In this document: one piece after another, positions 8,426 to 22,054 of the stretch | How positions within the stretch are numbered: position 1 is the first letter of the stretch | How the letters are laid out: every line of letters begins with the position of its first letter | Assembly: GCF_041080655.1 (NCBI RefSeq) | Contig: NZ_CP163525.1 | Location: 7,874,001 to 7,938,000, forward strand | Origin: Streptomyces sp. CG4 | Lineage (GTDB): Bacteria > Actinomycetota > Actinomycetes > Streptomycetales > Streptomycetaceae | DNA length: 64,000 nucleotides | Reading direction: 5' to 3' | Notes under the pieces: model-generated | The model's input: the letters and a program-made list of their open reading frames with translations, nothing else | The model's database searches: none | Told to the model about the DNA's origin: nothing | Program-made: the position numbers and the translations under genes

Positions 8426-10096
8426 CTACTCGCCGGACAACACCGCCTGAGCGGCGCTGCGCGCCTCCTCGGCGCTCTCCGCAGCCCGCGCGGCCGCCGC
8501 GGCCCGCTCGCACTGCGCCAGCGTGTACTTCGCCAGCGTCGCCCGGACATACGGAATGGACGCCGAACCCATGGACAGGGAGGTGACACCCAGACCGGTC
8601 AGCACACAGGCCAGCAGCGGATCGGACGCGGCCTCACCGCACACGCCACAGCTCTTGCCCTCGGCCTTGGCCGCCTCCGCCGACAGCGCCACCAGGTCCA
8701 GCAGCGCGGGCTGCCACGGGTCCTGAAGCCGGGACACCGCACCCACCTGCCGGTCGGCCGCGAACGTGTACTGCGCGAGGTCATTGGTCCCCAGCGACAG
8801 GAACTCGACCTCCTGCAGGACCGAACGCGCCCGCAGTGCGGCCGACGGGATCTCCACCATCGCGCCGAACTTCGCCTGCAGCCCCGCCTCACGGCAGGCG
8901 TCGGCGAACGCCTTCGCGTCCCTGCGGTCCGCCACCATGGGCGCCATGACCTCGAGGTAGACGGGCAGCCCTTCGGCGGCCTTCGCCAGCGCGGTCAGCT
9001 GCGTACGCAGGACCTCGGGATGGTCCAGCAGCGTCCGCAGACCGCGCACGCCCAGCGCCGGGTTCGGCTCGTCGGCCGGAGTCAGGAAGTCCAGCGGCTT
9101 GTCCGCCCCCGCATCCAACACCCGCACGACCACACGGCCCTCGGGGAACGCCTCCAGCACCTGCCGGTAGGCCTGTACCTGCTTCTCTTCGGAAGGAGCG
9201 TTCTTGCTGTCGTCCAGGAACAGGAACTCGGTACGGAACAGACCGACACCCTCGGCCCCGGCCTCCACCGCGGCCGGTACGTCCGCCGGCCCGCCCACGT
9301 TGGCCAGCAGCGGCACCTTGTGCCCGTCCGCGGTCGCACCCGGCCCGGTCGAGGCGGCCAGCGCGGCCTTGCGCTCGGCGGCCGCGGCCTGCAGCTCCGC
9401 CCTCTTCGCCGCGCTCGGGTTCACGAAGATGTCGCCGGTGCTGCCGTCCACGGCGATGACCGTGCCCTCGGCCAGCTCACCGGCGCCCGGCAGCGCCACG
9501 ACCGCCGGCACACCCAGCGCGCGCGCCAGGATCGCGCTGTGACTGGTCGGCCCGCCCTCCTCTGTCACGAAACCGAGCACCAGGGAGGGATCCAGCAGCG
9601 CCGTGTCGGCAGGAGCCAGGTCCCGCGCCACGAGCACATACGGCTCGTCACTGTCCGGAACACCCGGCATCGGAACGCCCAGCAGCCGGGCGACGATGCG
9701 ATTCCGTACGTCATCGAGGTCGGCCACCCGGCCGGCCAGGTACTCACCGGCACCGGCCAGCAGCTCCCGGTACGCCGCGAACGCGTCGTACACCGCGCGC
9801 TCGGCCGTGCTGCCGACGGCGATCCGCCGGTCCACGTCCGCCATCAGCTCGGGGTCCTGGGCCATCATGGCCTGTGCCTCGAGCACGGCCTGGGCCTCGC
9901 CGCCGGCCAGATTGCCGCGCGCCATCAGATCGGCGGCCACGGCGTCCACGGCCTGGCGGGCACGCCCCTGCTCCCGCTCGGCGTCTTCCGCGGGGATCTG
10001 CTTGGCCGGCGGCTCCAGCACCGCCGTGCCCATGTGCCGTACCTCGCCGATGGCCACGCCATGGCTCACGCCCACGCCTCGCAGCGTTGTCTCCAT
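8426..10096 (-). CDS. ptsI: PTS enzyme I (phosphoenolpyruvate-protein phosphotransferase)
   Basis: Enzyme I autophosphorylates from phosphoenolpyruvate and passes the phosphate to HPr, the first step of the sugar phosphotransferase system, in the cytoplasm. The 556-residue protein has the expected order: HPr-binding helical part, phosphohistidine domain with GGPTSHSAI (active His186), and the PEP-binding TIM barrel with the SCGVCGEAASDP cysteine loop near the C-terminus. It lies 78 bases downstream of crr in the same direction, so the pair forms the general-PTS operon. In Streptomyces this operon is controlled by the GlcNAc-responsive repressor DasR, and a matching site lies upstream of crr. 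Confidence 0.96.
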   Translation of the reverse strand: METTLRGVGVSHGVAIGEVRHMGTAVLEPPAKQIPAEDAEREQGRARQAVDAVAADLMARGNLAGGEAQAVLEAQAMMAQDPELMADVDRRIAVGSTAERAVYDAFAAYRELLAGAGEYLAGRVADLDDVRNRIVARLLGVPMPGVPDSDEPYVLVARDLAPADTALLDPSLVLGFVTEEGGPTSHSAILARALGVPAVVALPGAGELAEGTVIAVDGSTGDIFVNPSAAKRAELQAAAAERKAALAASTGPGATADGHKVPLLANVGGPADVPAAVEAGAEGVGLFRTEFLFLDDSKNAPSEEKQVQAYRQVLEAFPEGRVVVRVLDAGADKPLDFLTPADEPNPALGVRGLRTLLDHPEVLRTQLTALAKAAEGLPVYLEVMAPMVADRRDAKAFADACREAGLQAKFGAMVEIPSAALRARSVLQEVEFLSLGTNDLAQYTFAADRQVGAVSRLQDPWQPALLDLVALSAEAAKAEGKSCGVCGEAASDPLLACVLTGLGVTSLSMGSASIPYVRATLAKYTLAQCERAAAAARAAESAEEARSAAQAVLSGE

Positions 10097-10174
10097 CTCA
10101 CCCGTCTCCGATAGTGCGGCGGGTCCCGCCGCCGCGGTGGTTGTCCTGATCGCCGTCTGCCGACGGCACTGCTG

Positions 10175-10624
10175 TCAGTTCCAGGCGAAGAGGCTGTCGC
10201 CGGCCCTCACGTCTCCGCTGGCACGGAGGTCGGAGAGGGACTCGGCCGTGGCTTCGAGAGCGACGACGGGGCAGACCGGGGACTTGCCGGCAGCCTCCAC
10301 GGCGGCGGGGTTCCAGCGCACGACGGCCTGACCGCGCGTCACGGTGTCGCCCTTGTTGACGAGCAGCTCGAAGCCCTCGCCGTTGAGCTGCACGGTGTCG
10401 ATGCCGAGATGGGTGAGCACGCCGTGCCCGCTCTCGTCCACCACGACGAAGGCGTGCGGGTGCAGGGAGACGATGACGCCGTCAACGGGCGCCACGGCCT
10501 CGGAGGCCTCACGCACGGGGTCGATCGCGGTGCCCGGGCCGACCATGGCCCCGGAGAAGACCGGATCCGGCACTTCGGCCAGTCCGATGGCACGCCCGGC
10601 AAGCGGGGACGTCACGGTGGTCAT
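10175..10624 (-). CDS. crr: PTS glucose-family EIIA component
   Basis: This 149-residue EIIA(Glc)-like protein relays phosphate from HPr to membrane sugar permeases; in Streptomyces it serves N-acetylglucosamine uptake. The active histidine is His72 in GVLTHLGIDTVQL, with the partner His57 in HPHAF. Both match the catalytic pair of the family. The ATG at 10624 is preceded by GGGAGG; a longer in-frame extension to 10687 runs through non-coding DNA and was rejected. It is the first gene of the crr-ptsI operon. Confidence 0.95.
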   Translation of the reverse strand: MTTVTSPLAGRAIGLAEVPDPVFSGAMVGPGTAIDPVREASEAVAPVDGVIVSLHPHAFVVVDESGHGVLTHLGIDTVQLNGEGFELLVNKGDTVTRGQAVVRWNPAAVEAAGKSPVCPVVALEATAESLSDLRASGDVRAGDSLFAWN

Positions 10625-10741
10625 GGGAAGCCTCCCAAGGAGTGGAGCTGCTCTACGGGCCGTCACTGCCTGTCCCGGACGGCACACTGAGCAGCAGCGT
10701 ATGTCATATGAAGTGGCGGTTCCGTTTAGAAGCTACCAGTT

Positions 10742-10757
10742 AGTGGTCTAGACCACC
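10742..10757. promoter_or_regulatory. dre site, DasR operator of crr-ptsI
   Basis: AGTGGTCTAGACCACC lies 118 bases upstream of the crr start. Its 14-base core is a perfect palindrome and it departs from a full 16-base palindrome only at the outermost position. It matches the known DasR-responsive element (AGTGGTCTAGACCACT-like), which in Streptomyces silences PTS genes until glucosamine-6-phosphate rises. Its edge is 13 bases from the first rRNA promoter -35 on the other strand. Confidence 0.85.
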
Positions 10758-10769
10758 AGCCTCGTGGAT

Positions 10770-10799
10770 TTGCACGGCCTTCAAGGCTCCGTGTAGAGT
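10770..10799 (+). promoter_or_regulatory. rrn promoter (upstream)
   Basis: TTGCAC at 10770-10775 and TAGAGT at 10794-10799 are separated by 18 bases, fitting a housekeeping sigma promoter reading toward the 16S gene. Streptomyces rrn operons normally have several tandem promoters. Confidence 0.6.
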
Positions 10800-10930
10800 C
10801 GTACTCCTGCTTGGGGCGGAGGGACGCGAAAGCGCTCTCGCTCAGCAGAACCCAAACTCGTCAGATCCTATCTCTGGATCCGCTTCTGCATGCTCGCAGG
10901 AGGGTGGTCAGAGAGGCGGAAAAACCCTGA

Positions 10931-10936
10931 TAGAGT
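10931..10936 (+). promoter_or_regulatory. Second rrn promoter, -10 element
   Basis: TAGAGT occurs again in the leader about 245 bases before the 16S gene, preceded by a GTCAGAGAGG stretch typical of Streptomyces rrn leaders. No canonical -35 is seen, so this is a weaker call than the upstream promoter. Confidence 0.4.
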
Positions 10937-11181
10937 TTGAAACACCGAAGGGAAGCGCCCGGAGGAAAGCCCGAGAGGGTGAGTACAAAGGAAGCGACCG
11001 TTCCTTGAGAACTCAACAGCGTGCCAAAAATCAACGCCAGATATGTTGATACCCCGTCCGTCGGAAACATTCCGATGGTCGAGGTTCCTTTGAAAAACAC
11101 AGCGAGGACGCTGTGAACGGTCGGGTCATTCCATCCGGCTGTTCCGCTCTCGTGGTGTTCATCCCGATCACGGGAAAACAT
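10937..11181 (+). other. rRNA leader with TTGAGAACT processing/antitermination box
   Basis: This gene-free leader precedes the 16S gene. TTGAGAACT at 11005-11013, in a longer block that continues CAACAGCGTGCC, is repeated in the 16S-23S spacer at 12978-12986. This is expected of the conserved actinobacterial rRNA processing or antitermination signal. Small open frames here are not genes. Confidence 0.6.
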
Positions 11182-16132
<4,951 letters not shown>

Positions 16133-16215
16133 TGCTCGCGTCCACTGTGTTGGTTCTGAAACCACGAACAGCCCCACGTTGTCACAGCGTGGTGTGGCGT
16201 TCACAGTTTCATAGT

Positions 16216-16335
16216 GTTTCGGTGGTCATAGCGTGAGGGAAACGCCCGGTTACATTCCGAACCCGGAAGCTAAGCCTCACAGCGCCGATGGTACTGCAGG
16301 GGGGACCCTGTGGGAGAGTAGGACACCGCCGAACT
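16216..16335 (+). rRNA. rrf: 5S ribosomal RNA
   Basis: The 120-base gene runs from GTTTCGGTGGTCATAGCG to ACACCGCCGAACT, whose ends pair to form helix I. The CCGAACCCGGAAGCTAAGC core is present. It follows the 23S gene by about 80 bases and completes the operon. Confidence 0.95.
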
Positions 16336-16343
16336 CCTTTTAC

Positions 16344-16385
16344 AGCTCCGGCTCTTGGGCACTGCCCAGGGGCCGGAGCTTTTTT
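16344..16385 (+). terminator. Rho-independent terminator of the rrn operon
   Basis: AGCTCCGGC and GCCGGAGCT form a strong stem that extends through TTGGGCA and TGCCCAG-like inner pairs, followed by a run of T. This is a canonical intrinsic terminator directly after 5S. Confidence 0.9.
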
Positions 16386-16441
16386 ACGTTGAGGTAAGGT
16401 CAGGGGGCATCGTTGGCTCGTTTTGCACAGGAGGCTCCCGG

Positions 16442-17050
16442 GTGGAGGTCCAGGAGACGCGTGTCCAGACGGACCGGGTCCTCACCATCCCCAACATCCT
16501 CAGCATGGCACGGCTCGTCGGCGTCCCCCTCTTCCTGTGGTTGATCCTCAGGCCCGAGTTCGGGGGCCCCAAGAGCGACGGCTGGGCCCTCCTCGTGCTG
16601 GCCTTCAGCGGGATCAGTGACTATCTCGACGGCAAGCTCGCCAGGCGCTGGAACCAGATCAGCAGTCTCGGCCGGCTTCTCGACCCCGCCGCCGACCGGC
16701 TGTACGTACTTTCCACGCTGGTCGGTCTCACCTGGCGTGAGATCCTCCCGATCTGGCTGACCGGCCTGCTCCTCGCGCGAGAGCTGATGCTCCTGGTGAT
16801 GGTGGGCATCCTCCGCCGGCACGGGTATCCGCCGCCGCAGGTGAACTTCCTCGGCAAGGCGGCCACCTTCAACCTGATGTACGCCTTCCCGTTGCTGCTC
16901 CTCAGCGATGGAAGCGGTTGGATCGCGTCAGTCGCCGCTGTTTTCGGATGGGCGTTCGCCGGGTGGGGTACAACGCTCTACTGGTGGGCAGGAGTGCTCT
17001 ACGTGGTACAGGTCCGCCGTTTGGTCCGTGCGGACGCCATGGCCGATTGA
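16442..17050 (+). CDS. CDP-alcohol phosphatidyltransferase (PgsA2-like)
   Basis: This 202-residue membrane enzyme belongs to the family that condenses a CDP-lipid with an alcohol to make phospholipids. The full motif D-x2-DG-x2-AR-x8-G-x3-D-x3-D is present as Asp60, Asp63, Gly64, Ala67, Arg68, Gly77, Asp81 and Asp85, within DYLDGKLARRW and DPAADRLY. Several hydrophobic helices follow. GTG 16442 is chosen because AGGAGG lies seven bases upstream. It heads the same block that starts with pgsA2 (Rv1822) in mycobacteria. The acceptor alcohol is not determined by the sequence. Confidence 0.85.
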   Translation: MEVQETRVQTDRVLTIPNILSMARLVGVPLFLWLILRPEFGGPKSDGWALLVLAFSGISDYLDGKLARRWNQISSLGRLLDPAADRLYVLSTLVGLTWREILPIWLTGLLLARELMLLVMVGILRRHGYPPPQVNFLGKAATFNLMYAFPLLLLSDGSGWIASVAAVFGWAFAGWGTTLYWWAGVLYVVQVRRLVRADAMAD

Positions 17051-17163
17051 GCTCGGCGATTGTCCGGACGTACGCCACGATGGCCCGCGGTGGAAAAGTG
17101 CGGGACAATCTGGACGGGTGAAGTCGGCTAGACCGTCGTCTCTTGGAGGAGGACGCTTCCGAC

Positions 17164-19659
17164 ATGAAGGCCGTCGTGATGGCCGGGGGCGAAGGCACGC
17201 GCCTGCGCCCCATGACCTCTAGCATGCCCAAGCCGCTCCTGCCCGTGGCCAACCGCCCGATCATGGAGCACGTGCTCCGGCTGCTCAAAAGGCATGGGCT
17301 CAGCGAGACCGTGGTCACCGTCCAGTTCCTGGCATCGCTCGTCAAGAACTACTTCGGTGACGGCGAAGAGCTCGGAATGGAGCTCACGTATGCCAATGAG
17401 GAGAAGCCACTCGGTACCGCCGGAAGCGTCAAGAACGCCGAAGAGGCGTTGAAGGACGATGCCTTCCTCGTGATCTCCGGTGATGCCCTGACCGACTTCG
17501 ACCTCACGGAGCTGATCAATTTCCACAAGGAGAAGGGTGCGCTGGTCACGGTCTGTCTGACCCGGGTGCCCAATCCGCTGGAGTTCGGCATCACGATCGT
17601 CGACGAGGAAGGCAAGGTCGAGCGATTCCTGGAGAAGCCGACCTGGGGGCAGGTCTTCTCCGACACGGTCAACACGGGCATCTATGTCATGGAGCCCGAG
17701 GTATTCAGCTATGTCGAACCCGATGTTCCGGTCGACTGGTCCGGTGATGTCTTCCCGCAGTTGATGAAGGAAGGCAAGCCGATCTACGGCTATGTCGCCG
17801 AGGGCTACTGGGAGGACGTCGGCACCCATGAGAGCTATGTGAAAGCCCAGGCCGACGTACTCGAGGGCAAGGTCAACGTCGACATCGACGGCTTCGAGAT
17901 CTCCCCGGGCGTGTGGGTTGCGGAAGGCGCTGAGGTGCATCCCGATGCCGTACTGCGGGGGCCGCTGTACATCGGCGACTACGCGAAGGTCGAGGCCGGC
18001 GCCGAGATTCGCGAACACACCGTCGTCGGCTCCAATGTCGTCGTCAAGAGCGGTGCTTTTCTGCACAAGGCCGTCGTGCACGACAACGTGTACGTCGGGC
18101 AGCACAGCAATCTGCGCGGCTGTGTCGTCGGCAAGAACACCGACATCATGCGGGCCGCGCGGATCGAGGACGGTGCGGTCATCGGTGACGAGTGCCTGAT
18201 CGGCGAGGAATCGATCGTCCAGGGCAATGTCCGGGTGTATCCCTTCAAGACCATCGAGGCCGGCGCCTTCGTCAACACCTCCGTCATCTGGGAGTCCAGA
18301 GGGCAGGCCCATCTGTTCGGCGCCCGTGGGGTGTCCGGCATCCTGAACGTGGAGATCACGCCGGAACTGGCCGTGCGGCTGGCCGGCGCCTACGCGACGA
18401 CCCTCAAGAAGGGCTCCACGGTCACTACGGCCCGCGATCACTCCCGAGGCGCCCGTGCGCTCAAGCGGGCGGTCATCTCGGCGCTGCAGGCCAGCGCCAT
18501 CGACGTACGCGATCTGGAGAACGTACCGCTGCCCGTGGCCCGGCAGCAGACCGCGCGCGGCAGTGCCGGGGGCATCATGATCCGGACTTCGCCGGGGGTG
18601 CCGGACTCGGTCGACATCATGTTCTTCGACGGCAACGGCGCCGACCTGTCGCAGGGCAGTCAGCGCAAGCTGGACCGGGTGTTCGCGCGGCAGGAGTACC
18701 GGCGGGCGTTCCCGGGTGAGATCGGGGATCTGTACTTCCCGGCCAGTGTGTTCGACTCGTACACCGGCTCGCTGCTGCGGAATGTCGACACGACCGGGAT
18801 CGCCGACTCTGGTCTGAAGGTCGTCGTCGACGCCTCCAACGGCAGTGCGGGGCTGGTGTTGCCCAGCCTGCTCGGCAAGCTCGGGGTGGACTCGCTGACC
18901 ATCAACCCGGGTCTGGACGAGTCCCGGCCCACCGAGACGGTCGAGGTGCGGCGCAACGGTCTGGTCCGGTTGGGCGAGATAGTGGCCTCCTCGGGCGCCG
19001 CGTTCGGTGTCCGGTTCGACCCTGTGGGCGAGCGGCTGTCGCTCGTCGACGAGAAGGGCCGGATCATCGAGGACGACCGTGCTCTGCTGGTCATGCTGGA
19101 CCTGGTGGCAGCCGAGCGGCGGAGCGGGCGGGTGGCGCTGCCGGTGACCACCACTCGGATCGCCGAACAGGTTGCCGCCTACCACGGCACCCAGGTCGAG
19201 TGGACGACCACCTCGCCCGACGACCTCACACGCGTGGGCGGCGAGGAGGGCACCATCTTCGGCGGTGACGGAAAGGGCGGGTTCATCGTCCCCGAGTTCA
19301 GCAGCGTCTACGACGGTACGGCGGCCTTCGTACGGCTGATCGGGCTGGTGGCGCGCACGCAGCTCACGCTCAGCCAGATCGACGCGCGGATCCCGCGGGC
19401 GCACGTCCTCAAGCGGGACCTGGCCACGCCGTGGGCGGTCAAGGGACTGGTCATGCGGCGGGTGGTCGAGGCCGCCGGGGATCGCTTTGTCGACACGACG
19501 GACGGGGTGCGGGTCGTGGAGACCGACGGGCGCTGGGTGATGGTGCTGCCCGACCCGGCCGAGGCCGTCACCCACCTGTGGGCCGAGGGACCGGACGACA
19601 CCTCGGCGCAGGCTCTGCTCGACGAGTGGTCGGCCGTCGTGGACAGCGCCGGACGGTAG
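17164..19659 (+). CDS. GDP-mannose pyrophosphorylase-like protein fused to phosphomannomutase-like domain
   Basis: This 831-residue cytoplasmic protein has three parts. Residues 1-235 are a nucleotidyltransferase domain with the signature AGGEGTRLRPMT at residues 7-18, expected to make GDP-mannose from mannose-1-phosphate. Residues of about 240-370 form a left-handed beta-helix. Residues 380-831 align in layout with phosphomannomutase, but the catalytic TASHNP-type loop is not visible at the expected place (near TSPGVPDSVDIMFFDG) and the metal loop is degenerate (IFGGDGKGG). The mutase half is therefore probably structural or regulatory. ATG 17164 follows GGAGGAGGA. GDP-mannose supplies protein O-mannosylation and glycolipids, which suits the neighbouring lipid enzyme. 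Confidence 0.85.
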   Translation: MKAVVMAGGEGTRLRPMTSSMPKPLLPVANRPIMEHVLRLLKRHGLSETVVTVQFLASLVKNYFGDGEELGMELTYANEEKPLGTAGSVKNAEEALKDDAFLVISGDALTDFDLTELINFHKEKGALVTVCLTRVPNPLEFGITIVDEEGKVERFLEKPTWGQVFSDTVNTGIYVMEPEVFSYVEPDVPVDWSGDVFPQLMKEGKPIYGYVAEGYWEDVGTHESYVKAQADVLEGKVNVDIDGFEISPGVWVAEGAEVHPDAVLRGPLYIGDYAKVEAGAEIREHTVVGSNVVVKSGAFLHKAVVHDNVYVGQHSNLRGCVVGKNTDIMRAARIEDGAVIGDECLIGEESIVQGNVRVYPFKTIEAGAFVNTSVIWESRGQAHLFGARGVSGILNVEITPELAVRLAGAYATTLKKGSTVTTARDHSRGARALKRAVISALQASAIDVRDLENVPLPVARQQTARGSAGGIMIRTSPGVPDSVDIMFFDGNGADLSQGSQRKLDRVFARQEYRRAFPGEIGDLYFPASVFDSYTGSLLRNVDTTGIADSGLKVVVDASNGSAGLVLPSLLGKLGVDSLTINPGLDESRPTETVEVRRNGLVRLGEIVASSGAAFGVRFDPVGERLSLVDEKGRIIEDDRALLVMLDLVAAERRSGRVALPVTTTRIAEQVAAYHGTQVEWTTTSPDDLTRVGGEEGTIFGGDGKGGFIVPEFSSVYDGTAAFVRLIGLVARTQLTLSQIDARIPRAHVLKRDLATPWAVKGLVMRRVVEAAGDRFVDTTDGVRVVETDGRWVMVLPDPAEAVTHLWAEGPDDTSAQALLDEWSAVVDSAGR

Positions 19660-19700
19660 GGCGGTACACGCCGCCGGACGGCAAAACCCACGCACACGCG

Positions 19701-19740
19701 CGTGCCGGACAAGTGTCCCCAAGGGGGCCTGTCCGGCACG
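19701..19740 (+). terminator. Hairpin terminator after the GDP-mannose gene
   Basis: CGTGCCGGACA and TGTCCGGCACG form a perfect 11-bp stem around an 18-base loop that itself contains CCCC and GGGG runs. It separates the preceding gene from the DUF881 operon. Confidence 0.65.
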
Positions 19741-19781
19741 CCGGTGGGGCCATTCGGAGGAACCGCTCGTGACATGCGACG

Positions 19782-20699
19782 ATGTGCGGCATGCCGCAGC
19801 AACCCCCCGTTCGGAGCAGCGCCACCCGGGCGCACCGCCCGGACGCCTCCATGTCGTTGATCACCAACGTCATGGACCACAGCCTCGACGACGGCTACGC
19901 CGAGGCCGCCGCCCGGAAGAAGTCCCAGGGCGAGGGCGGGCTGCCCAAGACCCTCCGGGCGAAGCTGGGCCTCGCGGCCGGCCTCGTCCTCGCGGCGCTG
20001 GTGGTGACCGTAGGGGCGGCACAGACGCAGGCGGCGGCACCCGTGGTCGCCAAGGAGCGCCAGGAGCTGATCGACCGCGTCGACAGCGAGACCGCGTCCG
20101 CGGACAAGCTCGAGGGCACGGTCGACAAGCTGCGTGACGATGTCAGCGCACGTCAGCGGGCGGCGCTGAAGTCGAGCGGCGGCAGCGTGCAGGTGGACCT
20201 GGTGGGCGTGCTGTCGGGCGCCACCGCGGTCCACGGACCAGGCGTCAAGCTCGTCGTGAACGACGCCAAAGAGGCCAGCACCGGCGGCGACGGCACCAAT
20301 CCCCGGGAGACCTCGGGGTTCTCCGACACCGGCCGGGTGCGTGACCGGGACATGCAGCGCGTGATCAACGGGTTGTGGGAGTCCGGCGCCGAGGCCGTCT
20401 CCATCAACGGCCAGCGCCTGACCGCCCTGTCCGCGATCAGGGCCGCGGGGGACGCGATACTGGCCGACAACAGGCCGCTGGTGCCGCCGTACACCGTGCT
20501 GGCGGTGGGAGATGGGGACCGGATGAGCACCAGGTTCCAGAACGGGGCCGACGGGCTGTACCTGCATGCCCTGGAGCAGAACTTCGGCATCCGCGCCACC
20601 ATCTCCACGGAGGGTGACGTGCGGTTGCCCGCCGCACCCAGTGTGATCGTACGTACAGCACAGCCGACCACTGAGAAAACTGAGAAGGGCACATCGTGA
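19782..20699 (+). CDS. DUF881 family membrane-anchored protein (first copy)
   Basis: This 305-residue protein has a polar N-terminus, one membrane helix at about residues 65-90, and an extracellular DUF881 domain with GPGVKLVVNDA and INGLWESGAEAVSINGQRL. DUF881 proteins flank a small basic protein in many Gram-positive division or envelope loci; their biochemical role is unknown. ATG 19791 (MPQQPPV) is an equally good start; neither has a clear ribosome site. The stop overlaps the GTG of the next gene, so translation is coupled. Confidence 0.85.
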   Translation: MCGMPQQPPVRSSATRAHRPDASMSLITNVMDHSLDDGYAEAAARKKSQGEGGLPKTLRAKLGLAAGLVLAALVVTVGAAQTQAAAPVVAKERQELIDRVDSETASADKLEGTVDKLRDDVSARQRAALKSSGGSVQVDLVGVLSGATAVHGPGVKLVVNDAKEASTGGDGTNPRETSGFSDTGRVRDRDMQRVINGLWESGAEAVSINGQRLTALSAIRAAGDAILADNRPLVPPYTVLAVGDGDRMSTRFQNGADGLYLHALEQNFGIRATISTEGDVRLPAAPSVIVRTAQPTTEKTEKGTS

Positions 20700-21028
20700 T
20701 CGCCGTACTGGGCCTCGTCGTGGGAGTCGTGGCCGGCCTCTTGGTCCGGCCCGAGGTTCCGGCGGTCGTCGAGCCTTACCTGCCGATCGCCGTGGTAGCG
20801 GCGCTGGACGCCGTGTTCGGCGGTCTGCGGGCCATGCTCGACGGCATTTTCGACGACAAGGTCTTCGTGGTGTCGTTCCTGTCCAATGTGGTCGTCGCCG
20901 CGCTGATCGTCTTCCTGGGCGACAAGTTGGGCGTGGGCGCGCAGCTGTCCACGGGTGTCGTGGTGGTCCTGGGCATCCGGATCTTCTCCAACGCCGCGGC
21001 GATCCGGCGCCACGTGTTCCGGGCGTGA
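20696..21028 (+). CDS. sbp: Small basic protein (Sbp, DUF1290)
   Basis: This 110-residue protein has three hydrophobic helices, begins MIAVLGLVVGVVAGLLV and contains the family block PYLPIAVVAALDAVFGGLRA. Sbp is a conserved membrane protein of unknown function found between DUF881 genes in actinobacteria and Firmicutes. Its GTG overlaps the previous stop (GTGA) and its own stop overlaps the next GTG, so the three genes are a tight operon. Confidence 0.92.
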   Translation: MIAVLGLVVGVVAGLLVRPEVPAVVEPYLPIAVVAALDAVFGGLRAMLDGIFDDKVFVVSFLSNVVVAALIVFLGDKLGVGAQLSTGVVVVLGIRIFSNAAAIRRHVFRA

Positions 21029-21864
21029 CGCTGATGAGCGAGGAGAACGAGCGGCCGGAGAACAGGCTGCGCAAGGAACTGCCCGAGGAGGTGCCCGCGC
21101 GGGCACCGGAGCCGGCGTCCGAGGAGAAGCCGGAGGCACCGCTGACCGGGCGGCAGCGGCTGGTCAAGGGGCTGTGGCCGCCGCGGGTCACCCGGGCCCA
21201 ACTCATCGTCGCCCTGCTGCTGTTCGGCCTCGGCTTCGGGCTCGCGGTGCAGGTGGCGTCGAACAGCAACAGCGACAGCGCGCTGCGCGGCGCACGTCAG
21301 GAAGATCTTGTTCGCATCCTCGATGAACTGGATTCGCGTACTCAGCGTCTTGAGGACGAGAAGCAGGGACTCGAAAAGCAGCGCCAGGAACTGCAGAGCA
21401 GCTCCGACCAGGCCGCGGAGGCTCGCAAGCAGACGGCCGAGAAGGAGAAGCAACTCGGCATTCTGGCGGGCACCGTGGCGGCGCAGGGCCCCGGCATCAC
21501 GATGACCATCGAGGACTTGAAGGGGACGGTCAAGGCGGACATGCTGCTCGACGCGATCCAGGAGCTGCGCGCGGCCGGTGCGGAGGCGATCCAGGTCAAC
21601 GGGGTCCGGGTGGTCGCGGGTACCTACTTCACGGATTCCGGCAAGAGTGTCGCCGTCGACGGGAACAAGATCAACGCCCCCTATCGTTTCCAGGTCATCG
21701 GCAAGCCGCAGGACCTGGAGCCCGCGTTGAACATCCCGGGAGGCGTGGTGCAGACGCTGGAGAAGGAGCAGGCCACGGTGTCGGTCCAGCAGTCGGACAA
21801 GGTCGTCGTGGACGCCTTGCGGCAGGTGAAGCGGCCTGACTACGCTCGGTCGTCCTCCCAGTGA
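21025..21864 (+). CDS. DUF881 family membrane-anchored protein (second copy)
   Basis: The protein has 279 residues with one membrane helix at about residues 60-80, a heptad-rich coiled coil (about 90-150, rich in Glu, Lys and Gln) and a DUF881 domain with AQGPGITMTIEDL and AIQVNGVRVVAG. It differs from the first copy by the long coiled coil, so the pair could assemble as a heteromer around Sbp. GTG 21025 overlaps the sbp stop; ATG 21034 is possible. In mycobacteria gcvH follows at this place, but here 190 bases of non-coding DNA follow. Confidence 0.87.
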   Translation: MTLMSEENERPENRLRKELPEEVPARAPEPASEEKPEAPLTGRQRLVKGLWPPRVTRAQLIVALLLFGLGFGLAVQVASNSNSDSALRGARQEDLVRILDELDSRTQRLEDEKQGLEKQRQELQSSSDQAAEARKQTAEKEKQLGILAGTVAAQGPGITMTIEDLKGTVKADMLLDAIQELRAAGAEAIQVNGVRVVAGTYFTDSGKSVAVDGNKINAPYRFQVIGKPQDLEPALNIPGGVVQTLEKEQATVSVQQSDKVVVDALRQVKRPDYARSSSQ

Positions 21865-22054
21865 ACCGGCGGTGCATGGGGGACGTCGGGCAGGGGCATG
21901 AGGTTGCGGGGGGTCGGCGCACCGAAGGGGTGGTGCGTGATGGAAACTGTCTGGTGGTTACGGACGTTGTGAGAATGTCCGGCTCGGCCGGTGTAGGCAA
22001 TCAGGGTTCGTCCTGCCCCACGGGCGGGTCTGTTTCGGTCAAGGGGAATCGCCC

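Noticed and set aside
17128..19722. 864-codon minus-strand open frame opposite the GDP-mannose gene
   Set aside because: It has low-complexity composition without domains, and the plus strand carries clear motifs.
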